A DNA stretch of 7,824 nucleotides. It comes from Chlorobium sp. (GTDB lineage: Bacteria; Bacteroidota; Chlorobiia; Chlorobiales; Chlorobiaceae). The notes under the pieces are model-generated. The model was not told where the DNA came from, made no database searches, and worked only from the letters and a program-made list of their open reading frames with translations. Positions 1-6,670 of the stretch are shown piece after piece (within the stretch, counting starts at the first letter, position 1; every line of letters begins with the position of its first letter). Where the stretch lies: positions 1 through 7,824 of the forward strand of contig JANQMO010000061.1 in assembly GCA_028280025.1 (NCBI GenBank). Reading direction: 5' to 3'. Both the position numbers and the translations under genes were made by a program.

Positions 1-38
1 CGGCCGGATGGTAGAGGCCGGCCTCTACCATCCGGCCG
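1..38. repeat. Perfect 38-bp palindrome at the window edge
   Basis: Bases 1-19 (CGGCCGGATGGTAGAGGCC) are the exact reverse complement of bases 20-38, with no loop and no mismatch. It lies inside the patatin gene and encodes its residues 367-378 (GRMVEA then GLYHPA). The left arm ends exactly at base 1, so the true extent of the symmetry cannot be seen. It may be a real cruciform-forming sequence, or a fold-back or assembly artefact at a contig end. If it is an artefact, the last six residues of the patatin frame are spurious. Confidence 0.95.
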
Positions 39-1135
39 GGGCTGTCGATGCGGAGGGAGGTTCTGTAGGGAGCAAGAGATGTTGCTGCACGGGAGGGAAT
101 GTCGATATCCTGGCGGATCTTTCTGGCAAAAGCCTTGCCGCTTGCGTAGCCTGATCTGATCAGTTCCGGAAGCTTCGAAAAGTCAATCGCCGGATTGTTG
201 CCGACATCGGGAGTGATGACCAGGTCGGCTTTTTCAAGCTGCCGGGGGTATTGCAGGTCGATAAGAATGGTCATGGTCTGGTCGGCTGCCTGCCAGGGAA
301 TATCAATGTCTTCGGCCAGGGTATACATGCTGCCCCTTGTGTCAACACCGATTTTATAATCGAGGTCGGCATTTTCAAGCTCATCGACGGCAAGGTTCGC
401 AACCAGGCCGCCATCGGCCAGCTTATGCCTGCCGAGCTCGACAGGTTCGAAAATGACCGGAATGGTGCTGCTGGCAAGCATGGCTTCAGAAAGAGCTCCG
501 TCGAGAAGGGTAACGCGTTTGCCTGAAACAAGGTCGGTGGTGACGGCCCTGAAAGAGACCGGGAGTGTCGTGAACGATCCTTCGGGGTGGTACGGTGCGT
601 TCAAGGCCAGAAGGTCGAGGACTTTTGTCAGCTTCTGGGAAGAACTCAGAGATTTTGGAATAACGAGCTTGAAGCCGTCGAAACGGATTGCTATTGTAGC
701 CCGGTCGCGGATTTTTCTCTGCTCGAGAAACGTGTTTGCGCGGGGAACTTTATTGTTCAATGACAACAGCTCTTCCCAGGGGAGTGTTCTTGCGATCTTT
801 TCAAGAGCTTCGGCGTTGTATCCGGCCGAATAGAGTCCTCCGACCACTGCGCCGATGCTTGTTCCTGCAATTGCGTCAACAGGAATGTTTTCTTCCTCGA
901 GTGCCTTGAGAACGCCTATCTGAGCCATGCCGTTCGCACCGCCTCCCGAAAGGGCCAGGCCGACCGTTTTTCGGGCCGGTTTCATATATGGTTCGATAGT
1001 GTGGCGCTTGTGCGGGATGTCGAGCGTGTCAGGGAAAACAGTTTCCAGGGGTCCTGCTGTCAAGGGAGTGCCGGCTCTCAGCAGGAAAAGGACCGTACAG
1101 CAAAACAGGCCGGCAAATCGTCTGATTTCAGTCAA
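1..1135 (-). CDS. Patatin-like phospholipase with signal peptide, N-terminal part (C-terminus off the left edge)
   Basis: A serine lipid acyl hydrolase of the patatin/RssA/PlpD family. The frame reads 378 residues from a TTG at 1135 and leaves the window still open. Residues 1-32 look like a Sec signal peptide: basic start (TEIRR), then a hydrophobic core (LFCCTVLFLL). The patatin domain starts near residue 57 with the oxyanion-hole loop SGGGANG (63-69), followed by the nucleophile elbow GTSIG (Ser93) and the DGG motif carrying the dyad aspartate (Asp241). The TTG start is chosen because GGAG lies 7 bases upstream, the frame has a stop 11 codons before it, and it includes the signal peptide; the first ATG (985, Met51) would lose the export signal. 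In the loop GGGANG, Asn replaces the usual Arg/Lys. An exported patatin domain suggests a type Vd protein with C-terminal POTRA and beta-barrel domains, but that part is not in view. The gene is divergent from accD. Confidence 0.9.
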   Translation of the reverse strand, partial: MTEIRRFAGLFCCTVLFLLRAGTPLTAGPLETVFPDTLDIPHKRHTIEPYMKPARKTVGLALSGGGANGMAQIGVLKALEEENIPVDAIAGTSIGAVVGGLYSAGYNAEALEKIARTLPWEELLSLNNKVPRANTFLEQRKIRDRATIAIRFDGFKLVIPKSLSSSQKLTKVLDLLALNAPYHPEGSFTTLPVSFRAVTTDLVSGKRVTLLDGALSEAMLASSTIPVIFEPVELGRHKLADGGLVANLAVDELENADLDYKIGVDTRGSMYTLAEDIDIPWQAADQTMTILIDLQYPRQLEKADLVITPDVGNNPAIDFSKLPELIRSGYASGKAFARKIRQDIDIPSRAATSLAPYRTSLRIDSPGRMVEAGLYHPA

Positions 1136-1142
1136 TTGTGGA

Positions 1143-1146
1143 CTCC
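1143..1146 (-). promoter_or_regulatory. Ribosome binding site deciding the patatin TTG start
   Basis: On the minus strand GGAG sits 7 bases before the TTG at 1135. No comparable Shine-Dalgarno sequence lies at the optimal distance from the internal ATG at 985. This supports the signal-peptide-containing start. Confidence 0.6.
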
Positions 1147-1279
1147 AGACGGTTGTTTTGAGTTCTCAGGGTGACTTCATATCTTCACTGTTGGTACTGG
1201 TATGAGCGTTCGAAGCACAGTCAATCCATCACGTTCTTGTTCCCTGTCTGCAGAATGAACCGCTCAACTCTTTGTAATG

Positions 1280-1285
1280 TATAAT
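1280..1285 (+). promoter_or_regulatory. Candidate -10 element for accD
   Basis: A perfect TATAAT lies 18 bases before the accD ATG, in the AT-rich end of the patatin-accD divergent spacer (1136-1303). The best -35 candidate, TGAACC at 1256-1261 with an 18-base spacer, is poor. If used, transcription would begin near 1292 and leave a leader of only about 12 bases, which fits the lack of a visible Shine-Dalgarno sequence before accD. No convincing promoter was found for the divergent patatin gene. Confidence 0.4.
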
Positions 1286-1303
1286 CTTTACAGATAATTA
1301 AAA

Positions 1304-2143
1304 ATGGTCTGGTTCAAGCGGGCAATGCCCTCCATACGTACGCAGGACAGAAGGGATATTCCGGAAGGTCTGTGGCGGAAATGTGACAGCTGCGGAGCGG
1401 CGCTTCACAAAAGACAGGTTGAAGATCATCTCTCGACCTGTTGTGAGTGCGGGCACCATTTCAGGATCTCTCCTGAAAAGTATTTTTCGATTCTTTTTGA
1501 CGAGAGGAAGTATGAAGAGTTCTCTGCTTCTCTTCGTGCCGCAGACCCGCTCGTGTTTTCCGATACGAAAAAATATCCTGACCGGATTGCCGGCGTTATC
1601 GATAAAAGCGGCAAGACCGAGGCCTGCAGAAACGCCCTGGGGAAAATAGGCGGCCATCAGGTTGTCATTGCCGCGATGGATTTCGGTTTTATCGGCGGTT
1701 CCATGGGATCGGTCGTCGGTGAAAAGATCGCCCGTGCGATTGACAAGAGCATTGAACTCGGCGTACCCCTGATCATCATCTCCCAGTCAGGCGGTGCACG
1801 TATGATGGAGGGGGCATACAGCCTCATGCAGATGGCAAAGACCTCTGCAAGGCTCCACCGCCTCGGCGAAAAGAACATTCCCTACATTTCCCTTATGACC
1901 GATCCGACCATGGGCGGAACGAGTGCGTCATATGCCATGCTCGGGGATGTCAACATCAGCGAGCCCCGTGCACTCATCGGTTTTGCGGGACCGAGGGTGA
2001 TCAAGGATACGATCAAACGTGATCTGCCCGAAGGATTTCAGCGGGCTGAATTTCTTCTCGAACACGGTTTTCTTGACATGATTGTCCATCGGCGGGATCT
2101 CAAGGGCCGGCTCATGCAGCTTCTCGGCCATCTTGCTTCCTAA
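1304..2143 (+). CDS. accD: Acetyl-CoA carboxylase carboxyltransferase subunit beta
   Basis: Cytoplasmic AccD pairs with AccA to move the carboxyl group from carboxybiotin on BCCP to acetyl-CoA, giving malonyl-CoA for fatty acid synthesis. The 279-residue protein has the N-terminal four-cysteine zinc ribbon (Cys27, Cys30, Cys46, Cys49; CDSC and CCEC), in the same positions as in E. coli AccD. The crotonase-fold carboxyltransferase domain follows, with GFIGGSMGSVVGEK, SQSGGARMMEG and DPTMGGTSASYAMLGD, and the acyl-CoA-site segment IGFAGPRVI. Length is near the family norm; the C-terminal tail is shorter than the 304-residue E. coli protein. The opening MVWFKRAMPSI is typical, so the ATG at 1304 is preferred over Met8. 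No accA or biotin genes lie here. Its TAA overlaps the thyX stop codon on the other strand. Confidence 0.98.
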   Translation: MVWFKRAMPSIRTQDRRDIPEGLWRKCDSCGAALHKRQVEDHLSTCCECGHHFRISPEKYFSILFDERKYEEFSASLRAADPLVFSDTKKYPDRIAGVIDKSGKTEACRNALGKIGGHQVVIAAMDFGFIGGSMGSVVGEKIARAIDKSIELGVPLIIISQSGGARMMEGAYSLMQMAKTSARLHRLGEKNIPYISLMTDPTMGGTSASYAMLGDVNISEPRALIGFAGPRVIKDTIKRDLPEGFQRAEFLLEHGFLDMIVHRRDLKGRLMQLLGHLAS

Positions 2144-2790
2144 GCCCAGCCCAGTGCGGATGAGGTGACGGGGAAGAGGGAGATGAAGATTTTTTTAACG
2201 TCTTCGGCGATATCCCTGTGCTCCTTCTGGGTCGACATGTCTGTGCGCACTTCTATGTAATGTATCCAGCTTCTGACAGAACCTTTCATGTAGAGCTTGG
2301 TCTGCGTGTTCAGCGGAAGCAGCATTCTGGCGCATTCCTTGGCGATTCCCTTTTCAAGAGCTTCATTGTATTTCTGTTCGGAAAGTGCCCGGATTTCGTC
2401 CTGCGCTTCACCGAACCATGCTTTGTCGGACTCGTCGAGATCGTCGAGCGAATGCTGGCGGTTTTTGTCGTCCTGCCGTCTCGGCGTATATGTTTCAAAA
2501 CGCTGTACTTTTGCGTAACGCTGTGAAAATTCCTGGAACACGAAGCTCCGGTGACGCAGAATCTGCGGGGAAATGGCCCGGGAAGTGATTATTTCAACCG
2601 TCATGTCCACCATTTCGAAAATGCTCCAATGGCGGTGCTTTATGCAGTAGGCCAGCAGTTTTTCATAATCCAGGTTTTCCTGATGTGGGCTCGATACCCT
2701 TGCGCAGTAAGCGATCAGACCCTCAGGGTCGAGTTTCTCGTTCTGGATTTCGAAGAGCGGATTCGTTACGGCAATAAGGCGGACATTCAT
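2140..2790 (-). CDS. thyX: Flavin-dependent thymidylate synthase
   Basis: ThyX makes dTMP from dUMP using methylene-tetrahydrofolate as carbon donor and FAD/NADPH as reductant; it replaces ThyA in many bacteria and yields tetrahydrofolate rather than dihydrofolate. The 216-residue protein carries the signature RHRx7S at residues 79-89 (RHRSFVFQEFS), continuing QRY. An N-terminal CARVS segment and HWSIFEM (54-60), which fits the substrate and flavin region, precede it. The C-terminal part, WIHYIEVRTDMSTQKEHR, contains the conserved Arg, Gln and Arg of the family. The active enzyme is a homotetramer in the cytoplasm. The ATG at 2790 gives MNVRLIAVT and has only weak Shine-Dalgarno sequence upstream. 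Its TAG (2142-2140) overlaps the accD TAA. No thyA or folA is visible nearby. Confidence 0.97.
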   Translation of the reverse strand: MNVRLIAVTNPLFEIQNEKLDPEGLIAYCARVSSPHQENLDYEKLLAYCIKHRHWSIFEMVDMTVEIITSRAISPQILRHRSFVFQEFSQRYAKVQRFETYTPRRQDDKNRQHSLDDLDESDKAWFGEAQDEIRALSEQKYNEALEKGIAKECARMLLPLNTQTKLYMKGSVRSWIHYIEVRTDMSTQKEHRDIAEDVKKIFISLFPVTSSALGWA

Positions 2791-2804
2791 TATAAAAATC
2801 TGAA

Positions 2805-2832
2805 ATAATTAACGGTTGCGTCTATCGCTCAA
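2805..2832 (-). promoter_or_regulatory. Weak candidate promoter for thyX
   Basis: Read on the minus strand, TTGAGC (2832-2827) is followed after 16 bases by AATTAT (2810-2805), each matching four of six consensus positions. Transcription would begin near 2798 and leave a very short leader. It is back to back with the candidate clpP promoter. Position in an AT-rich divergent spacer is the main support. Confidence 0.25.
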
Positions 2833-2833
2833 T

Positions 2834-2862
2834 TTAGGAAAGAAAAGATTTTTTCGTAAAAT
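2834..2862 (+). promoter_or_regulatory. Weak candidate promoter for clpP
   Basis: TAAAAT at 2857-2862 matches five of six -10 positions. TTAGGA at 2834-2839 is a poor -35 with 17-base spacing. Transcription from here would give a clpP leader of about 187 bases that includes both stem-loops at 2969-3025. No better promoter was found closer to clpP. Confidence 0.25.
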
Positions 2863-2968
2863 CAAGACCTTGTTCCTGTATGGGCCCGGCAAGGTTTTTC
2901 CAGCCGTTCATCCCATCGGCACGAGCGTCATGCTGAAATATCCCGACCCGCAAGAGCATGACATGACG

Positions 2969-3025
2969 GTCAGGAACTGACGGGTGCCTTGCAGGGTTCT
3001 CTTAGTGAACAGAACCGGCATCCCG
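2969..3025 (+). promoter_or_regulatory. Two consecutive stem-loops in the clpP leader
   Basis: The first hairpin is GTCAG-GAA-CTGAC at 2969-2981. The second is larger: an outer stem of 2982-2988 with 3017-3024 (GGGTGCC against GGCATCCC, one bulged T), then six unpaired bases on the left side only, then an inner perfect six-pair stem GGTTCT/AGAACC (2995-3000 with 3011-3016) and a ten-base loop. The structure ends 19 bases before the clpP Shine-Dalgarno GGAG (3044-3047). No T-run follows, so it is not a usual terminator. Pairing was done by eye, and a role in translation or mRNA stability is inference. Confidence 0.45.
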
Positions 3026-3055
3026 GATAACGCAAGCAGAAACGGAGACTGATAT

Positions 3056-3733
3056 ATGTCCAACATTAATTTCGGATTCGAGCGCCAGGCACAGAAAATG
3101 TACTCGGGCGCGATAGAACAGGGTATCAACAACAGCCTTGTTCCAATGGTTATAGAGACATCGGGCCGCGGTGAAAGGGCCTTCGATATTTTTTCACGGC
3201 TTTTGAGGGAACGCATTATTTTTATGGGTACTCCCATCGATGATCATGTCGCGAGCCTGCTCATGGCACAGCTCCTTTTCCTTGAATCGGAAGATCCTGA
3301 ACGGGATATCTACGTTTACATCAACTCACCCGGCGGCAGCGTTTCGGCAGGGCTCGGCGTCTACGATACCATACAATACATCCGATCCGAAGTTTCGACC
3401 GTCTGTGTCGGTATGGCGGCAAGCATGGGCGCTTTTCTGCTTGCCTGCGGGGCAAAGGGTAAGCGGGCGTCTCTGCCTCATTCGAGAATCATGATACACC
3501 AGCCTTCGGGAGGTGTTCAGGGGCAGGAAACCGATATTATCATTCAGGCCCGCGAGATCGAAAAGATCCGCAAGCTGCTTGAAGAGATCATGGCTGCGCA
3601 TACCGGCATGAGTGTCGAAAAGATCAGGGAGGATTCCGAGAGGGACCGCTGGATGAACGCCGGAGAAGCGAAAGAATACGGCATTATCGACCAGATATTC
3701 GATCATCGCCCGGCCACCAAGGAAGAAAAATGA
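3056..3733 (+). CDS. clpP: ATP-dependent Clp protease proteolytic subunit
   Basis: ClpP is the serine peptidase (family S14) that forms the double-heptamer degradation chamber and works in the cytoplasm with AAA+ unfoldases such as ClpX. The 225-residue protein has the full catalytic triad: Ser123 in MAASMGAFLL, His148 in MIHQPSGG and Asp197 in ERDRWM. Each is offset by 12 from the E. coli precursor numbering (111, 136, 185). YINSPGGSVSAGLGVYDT (88-105) is the usual conserved block before the serine. The N-terminal extension up to about residue 27 (LVPMVIET follows) may be a propeptide, as in E. coli. GGAG at 3044-3047, 8 bases before the ATG, supports the start. clpX and tig do not lie next to it here. 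A hairpin-bearing spacer of 113 bases separates it from valS. Confidence 0.98.
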   Translation: MSNINFGFERQAQKMYSGAIEQGINNSLVPMVIETSGRGERAFDIFSRLLRERIIFMGTPIDDHVASLLMAQLLFLESEDPERDIYVYINSPGGSVSAGLGVYDTIQYIRSEVSTVCVGMAASMGAFLLACGAKGKRASLPHSRIMIHQPSGGVQGQETDIIIQAREIEKIRKLLEEIMAAHTGMSVEKIREDSERDRWMNAGEAKEYGIIDQIFDHRPATKEEK

Positions 3734-3735
3734 TC

Positions 3736-3753
3736 GGGGAGTACGCTATCCCC
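3736..3753 (+). repeat. Short hairpin directly after the clpP stop
   Basis: GGGGA (3736-3740) pairs with TCCCC (3749-3753) around an eight-base loop, beginning two bases after the clpP TGA. It is followed by TTC rather than a T-run, so it is not a convincing terminator. It may protect the 3' end of the clpP message. Confidence 0.35.
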
Positions 3754-3782
3754 TTCAATCGGTAACAGCAGCAGTAAACAGG

Positions 3783-3820
3783 AGAGCGCTGACAGTCAGG
3801 AACCTGACGGTCAGCGCTTT
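3783..3820 (+). terminator. Long hairpin between clpP and valS, terminator-like
   Basis: Bases 3783-3800 pair with 3803-3820: sixteen Watson-Crick pairs, one G-T wobble and one A-G mismatch (3794/3809), with AA at the tip. The right arm ends in TTT and then CC, so the T-tract is short for an intrinsic terminator. It lies 26 bases before the valS start. It may end clpP transcription, let part of it through to valS, or act as an RNA-processing or stability element. The tip resembles the first clpP-leader hairpin. Confidence 0.5.
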
Positions 3821-3846
3821 CCAAAGGCACCACGAAGCAGTCTGTC

Positions 3847-6549
3847 ATGAGCGCAAACCTTGACAAAACCTACAATCATCATGATGTCGAGCGTCGCTGG
3901 AGCAGCGCTCACTGGGAATCGGAAGGAATCTACGAGGCTGAAAGCAATAATGTGATCGATAAGGGTAAAAAACCCTACACGGTACTTATGCCCCCCCCGA
4001 ACGTTACCGGCAGCCTGACCCTTGGCCACGTCCTCAACCATACCCTGCAGGATATTTTTATCCGCTATCAGCGAATGTCCGGCCGCGAAGCGCTGTGGCT
4101 TCCCGGGACCGACCATGCCGGCATAGCCACCCAGACGGTCGTGGAAAAAAAGCTCCGCAAAAAGGGGGTATCCCGCTATGATCTCGGCAGGAAAGAGTTC
4201 CTCGAACATGTCTGGCAGTGGAGAGAGGAATACGGAGGGCTGATTCTCCGCCAGCTCCGAACGCTCGGGATATCGTGTGACTGGCGGCGCAATCTCTTCA
4301 CGATGGACGAAAGCGCATCGAAGGCGGTCCGGCATACGTTCGTCAGGCTCTACCGCGACGGGCTGATCTACCGGGGCAAACGTATCATCAACTGGTGCCC
4401 CGTTTCCCAGACCGCTCTTTCCGACGAAGAGGTGATCATGAAACCCCGCAAGGACAAGCTGGTCTATGTCCGTTACCAGCTTGCCGGGAAACAGGATGAA
4501 TATATAACCATCGCCACCGTGAGGCCTGAAACCATTCTTGCCGATGTCGCCATAGCGGTCAATCCCGATGATCCGCGCTATAGCGGTCTTATCGGCGAGT
4601 ATGCAGTGGTCCCTGTTGCAGGGCGGCATGTTCCGATCATAGCTGATGATTATGTTGACAAGGAGTTCGGTACCGGAGCGCTGAAAATAACACCTGCTCA
4701 TGATCCCAACGATTTCGATGTCGCCGCCCGTCACAACCTTCCGGTGCTCTGTGTCGTCGGCCGGGACGGGAAGATGACCGATGAGCTCGGCTATGCCGGA
4801 CTCGATCGTTTCGAGGCGAGGGATAAGATCATCGACGATCTCCAGAAACGCGGAAACCTCGTCAGGGTTGAAGACTACGAGCACAATGTCGGTTACTCGG
4901 AAAGGGCCGATGTTGTTGTCGAGCCGTACCTTTCCGAGCAGTGGTTTGTCAGGATGGAACCGCTTGCCGAAAAAGCCCTGCAGGCCGTCAATGACGGCGG
5001 GGTGCGTTTTCATCCATCGCACTGGATTAACACCTATCGTCACTGGATGGAAAATATCCGTGACTGGTGCATATCCCGTCAGCTCTGGTGGGGGCACCGT
5101 ATACCGGCATGGTACGACGAAGAAGGCAAAATATGGGTGGCCGAGTCTTACGAGGAGGCATGCCATCTTGCGGGAACCGACAAGCTGGTTCAGGATGAGG
5201 ATGTTCTGGATACCTGGTTTTCATCGTGGCTCTGGCCGTTGACAACGCTTGGCTGGGAAGGCAAGGAGGGGGACAACGATGATCTGAAGGCATTCTACCC
5301 GACCGACGCGCTTGTTACGGGACCGGATATCATTTTCTTCTGGGTTGCCAGGATGATCATGGCCGGCCTTTATTTCAGGGGTGACGTGCCGTTCAGGGAC
5401 GTGTATTTCACCAGCATTATCAGGGACATGAAAGGCCGCAAGCTCTCCAAATCCCTCGGGAACTCGCCTGATCCTCTGAAAGTGATGGAGACCTACGGCA
5501 CCGATGCGCTCCGCTTCACTATCGTCTATATCGCTCCTCTCGGCCAGGACGTGCTTTTCGGAGAGGAAAAATGCGAGTTCGGCAGAAATTTTGCCACAAA
5601 GATATGGAACGCGACACGTCTTGTGTTCATGCAGCGTGACAAGGTGTTTGATTCCATAGACGCCTTCAGAGATGCCTATCGCCATTACTCACCGGATGAG
5701 AAGATACTCAGTGATGCCCAGCGATGGATACTGGGCCGCTACCACGGGATGCTTGCAGTGTATCATAAGGCATTCGCACAGTTCCGGCTGAACGATATCA
5801 CCAGGATTGTCTATGATTTTTTCAGGGGAGATTACTGCGACTGGTACCTGGAGACATTGAAAATCGAGCTTGCCGTCGAGACCGATGAATTGAAAAGAAA
5901 GCAGGCAGTCATGCTGGCTGTTTCGCTGCTCGAGGGGATTATGCAGGTATTGCACCCTGTCATGCCCTTTATCACCGATGAAATCTGGCACCACATCCTC
6001 GAGCGCAGCGAACATGAAAGTGTTGCCCGTTCATCAATGCCGCAGGCGGACGCACGCTGGTTGGTTGATCGTGAGCAGGATGTTTTTGCGCCAGTTATGA
6101 ATGTTATATCGGAAGTGCGAAGCTTGCGAGCGGTGTTCGGTGTTCCCAATGACATGAAGGCAGGTCTTGTTCTCCGTGTTCCCGATACAGAAGCAAGAAG
6201 GGTATTTACGGCCAACGCTCACTTCGTAACAGAGATGACCGGCTGTACGCTCGATATTCCGGACGGCTCTCCTGAGCGCCCGCCTCATTCGGCAGGTTCC
6301 GTTGTCGACGGCAATGAACTTTTTATGCCGCTTGAAGGGTTGATTTCGTTTGATAAAGAGATTTCGAGGCTTGAAAAGGAGCTTGGCAATGTTTCGTCCT
6401 ACGTGAAGAGGATGGAAAAGAAGCTTGCCAACAAGGGATTTACCGGGAACGCGCCGGCTGATGTTGTCGAGGGTGAACGAATGAAGCTTCAGGAGGCGAG
6501 AAACAATCTTGAAAAACTGCAGGCGAACCTGAATGTTCTCTGTGAGTGA
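3847..6549 (+). CDS. valS: Valyl-tRNA synthetase
   Basis: ValRS is a class Ia aminoacyl-tRNA synthetase that charges tRNA-Val and hydrolyses mischarged Thr-tRNA-Val. The 900-residue protein has PPPNVTG followed by the HIGH-box variant TLGH (58-61). The CP1 editing domain lies at roughly 190-345, with TVRPET (224-229) and AHDPNDFD (284-291). The catalytic half resumes with DWCISRQLWWGHRIPAW (406-422), and KLSKS is at 532-536. An all-helical anticodon-binding domain follows, then a C-terminal coiled-coil tRNA-binding arm (about 835-898) rich in Leu, Lys and Glu. Length is normal for bacterial ValRS. Thr58 in place of the first His of the HIGH box is the notable residue. The ATG at 3847 (MSANLDKTY) has only weak Shine-Dalgarno sequence; no closer promoter is seen, so read-through from clpP is possible. 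Confidence 0.98.
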   Translation: MSANLDKTYNHHDVERRWSSAHWESEGIYEAESNNVIDKGKKPYTVLMPPPNVTGSLTLGHVLNHTLQDIFIRYQRMSGREALWLPGTDHAGIATQTVVEKKLRKKGVSRYDLGRKEFLEHVWQWREEYGGLILRQLRTLGISCDWRRNLFTMDESASKAVRHTFVRLYRDGLIYRGKRIINWCPVSQTALSDEEVIMKPRKDKLVYVRYQLAGKQDEYITIATVRPETILADVAIAVNPDDPRYSGLIGEYAVVPVAGRHVPIIADDYVDKEFGTGALKITPAHDPNDFDVAARHNLPVLCVVGRDGKMTDELGYAGLDRFEARDKIIDDLQKRGNLVRVEDYEHNVGYSERADVVVEPYLSEQWFVRMEPLAEKALQAVNDGGVRFHPSHWINTYRHWMENIRDWCISRQLWWGHRIPAWYDEEGKIWVAESYEEACHLAGTDKLVQDEDVLDTWFSSWLWPLTTLGWEGKEGDNDDLKAFYPTDALVTGPDIIFFWVARMIMAGLYFRGDVPFRDVYFTSIIRDMKGRKLSKSLGNSPDPLKVMETYGTDALRFTIVYIAPLGQDVLFGEEKCEFGRNFATKIWNATRLVFMQRDKVFDSIDAFRDAYRHYSPDEKILSDAQRWILGRYHGMLAVYHKAFAQFRLNDITRIVYDFFRGDYCDWYLETLKIELAVETDELKRKQAVMLAVSLLEGIMQVLHPVMPFITDEIWHHILERSEHESVARSSMPQADARWLVDREQDVFAPVMNVISEVRSLRAVFGVPNDMKAGLVLRVPDTEARRVFTANAHFVTEMTGCTLDIPDGSPERPPHSAGSVVDGNELFMPLEGLISFDKEISRLEKELGNVSSYVKRMEKKLANKGFTGNAPADVVEGERMKLQEARNNLEKLQANLNVLCE

Positions 6550-6571
6550 GCGATTCTTTTTGTATCCGGCA

Positions 6572-6585
6572 ACGGAACCTTCCGT
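6572..6585. repeat. Short inverted repeat after valS
   Basis: ACGGAA-CC-TTCCGT is a perfect six-base inverted repeat 22 bases after the valS stop. A run of five T (6557-6561) lies before it, not after, so it does not fit an intrinsic terminator for valS. Its role is unknown. Confidence 0.35.
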
Positions 6586-6601
6586 CATCGTTTACAGGCG
6601 T

Positions 6602-6647
6602 CAGGTGTATCATACCTGAAAAAGAAATACAACAGCTTGTTCAAGCT
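6602..6647. promoter_or_regulatory. Two dyads upstream of rpoD
   Basis: CAGGTGTATCATACCTG at 6602-6618 is a near-palindrome: CAGGT/ACCTG arms, extended by a G-T and a T-A pair. AGCTTG-TT-CAAGCT at 6634-6647 is a perfect six-base inverted repeat ending 23 bases before the rpoD start. Either could be an operator or a small hairpin in the leader. No clear -35/-10 pair could be placed around them; the TAATAT at 6654-6659 lacks a partner. Confidence 0.3.
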
Positions 6648-6670
6648 AATACGTAATATGGAGAGAGTCT

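Noticed and set aside
251..1205. Several plus-strand frames (251-526, 453-833, 927-1205)
   Set aside because: They are opposite the patatin gene, which alone carries family motifs (GTSIG, DGG) and a signal peptide.
2824..2834. The 11-mer ATCGCTCAATT, also present at the right end (7814-7824)
   Set aside because: Several exact 11-base matches are expected by chance in a window of this length; no flanking similarity was found.
2816..2980. A 54-codon plus-strand frame in the thyX-clpP spacer, ending in MLKYPDPQEHDMTVRN
   Set aside because: The only starts are TTG or a late ATG (2930), with at most a weak GAG before it. I recognise no family, and the end overlaps the clpP-leader stem-loops. A short upstream ORF is possible but not supported.
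2908..3237. A 109-codon minus-strand frame spanning the clpP leader and N-terminus
   Set aside because: It is antisense to the conserved clpP start and overlaps the structured leader; no motif or ribosome binding site supports it.
3991..3998. A run of eight C in the valS start region as a possible frameshift or slippage site
   Set aside because: It encodes the conserved PPPN segment of ValRS, and the frame stays correct on both sides.
3811..5166. A 451-codon open frame antisense to the valS start and first half
   Set aside because: It lies wholly opposite a well-conserved ValRS and the adjoining spacer, its translation shows no recognisable motif, and long antisense frames are common opposite genes with this codon bias.
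6550..6670. Intrinsic terminator for valS using the T-run at 6557-6561
   Set aside because: No stable hairpin precedes the T-run, and the nearby inverted repeat lies after it.
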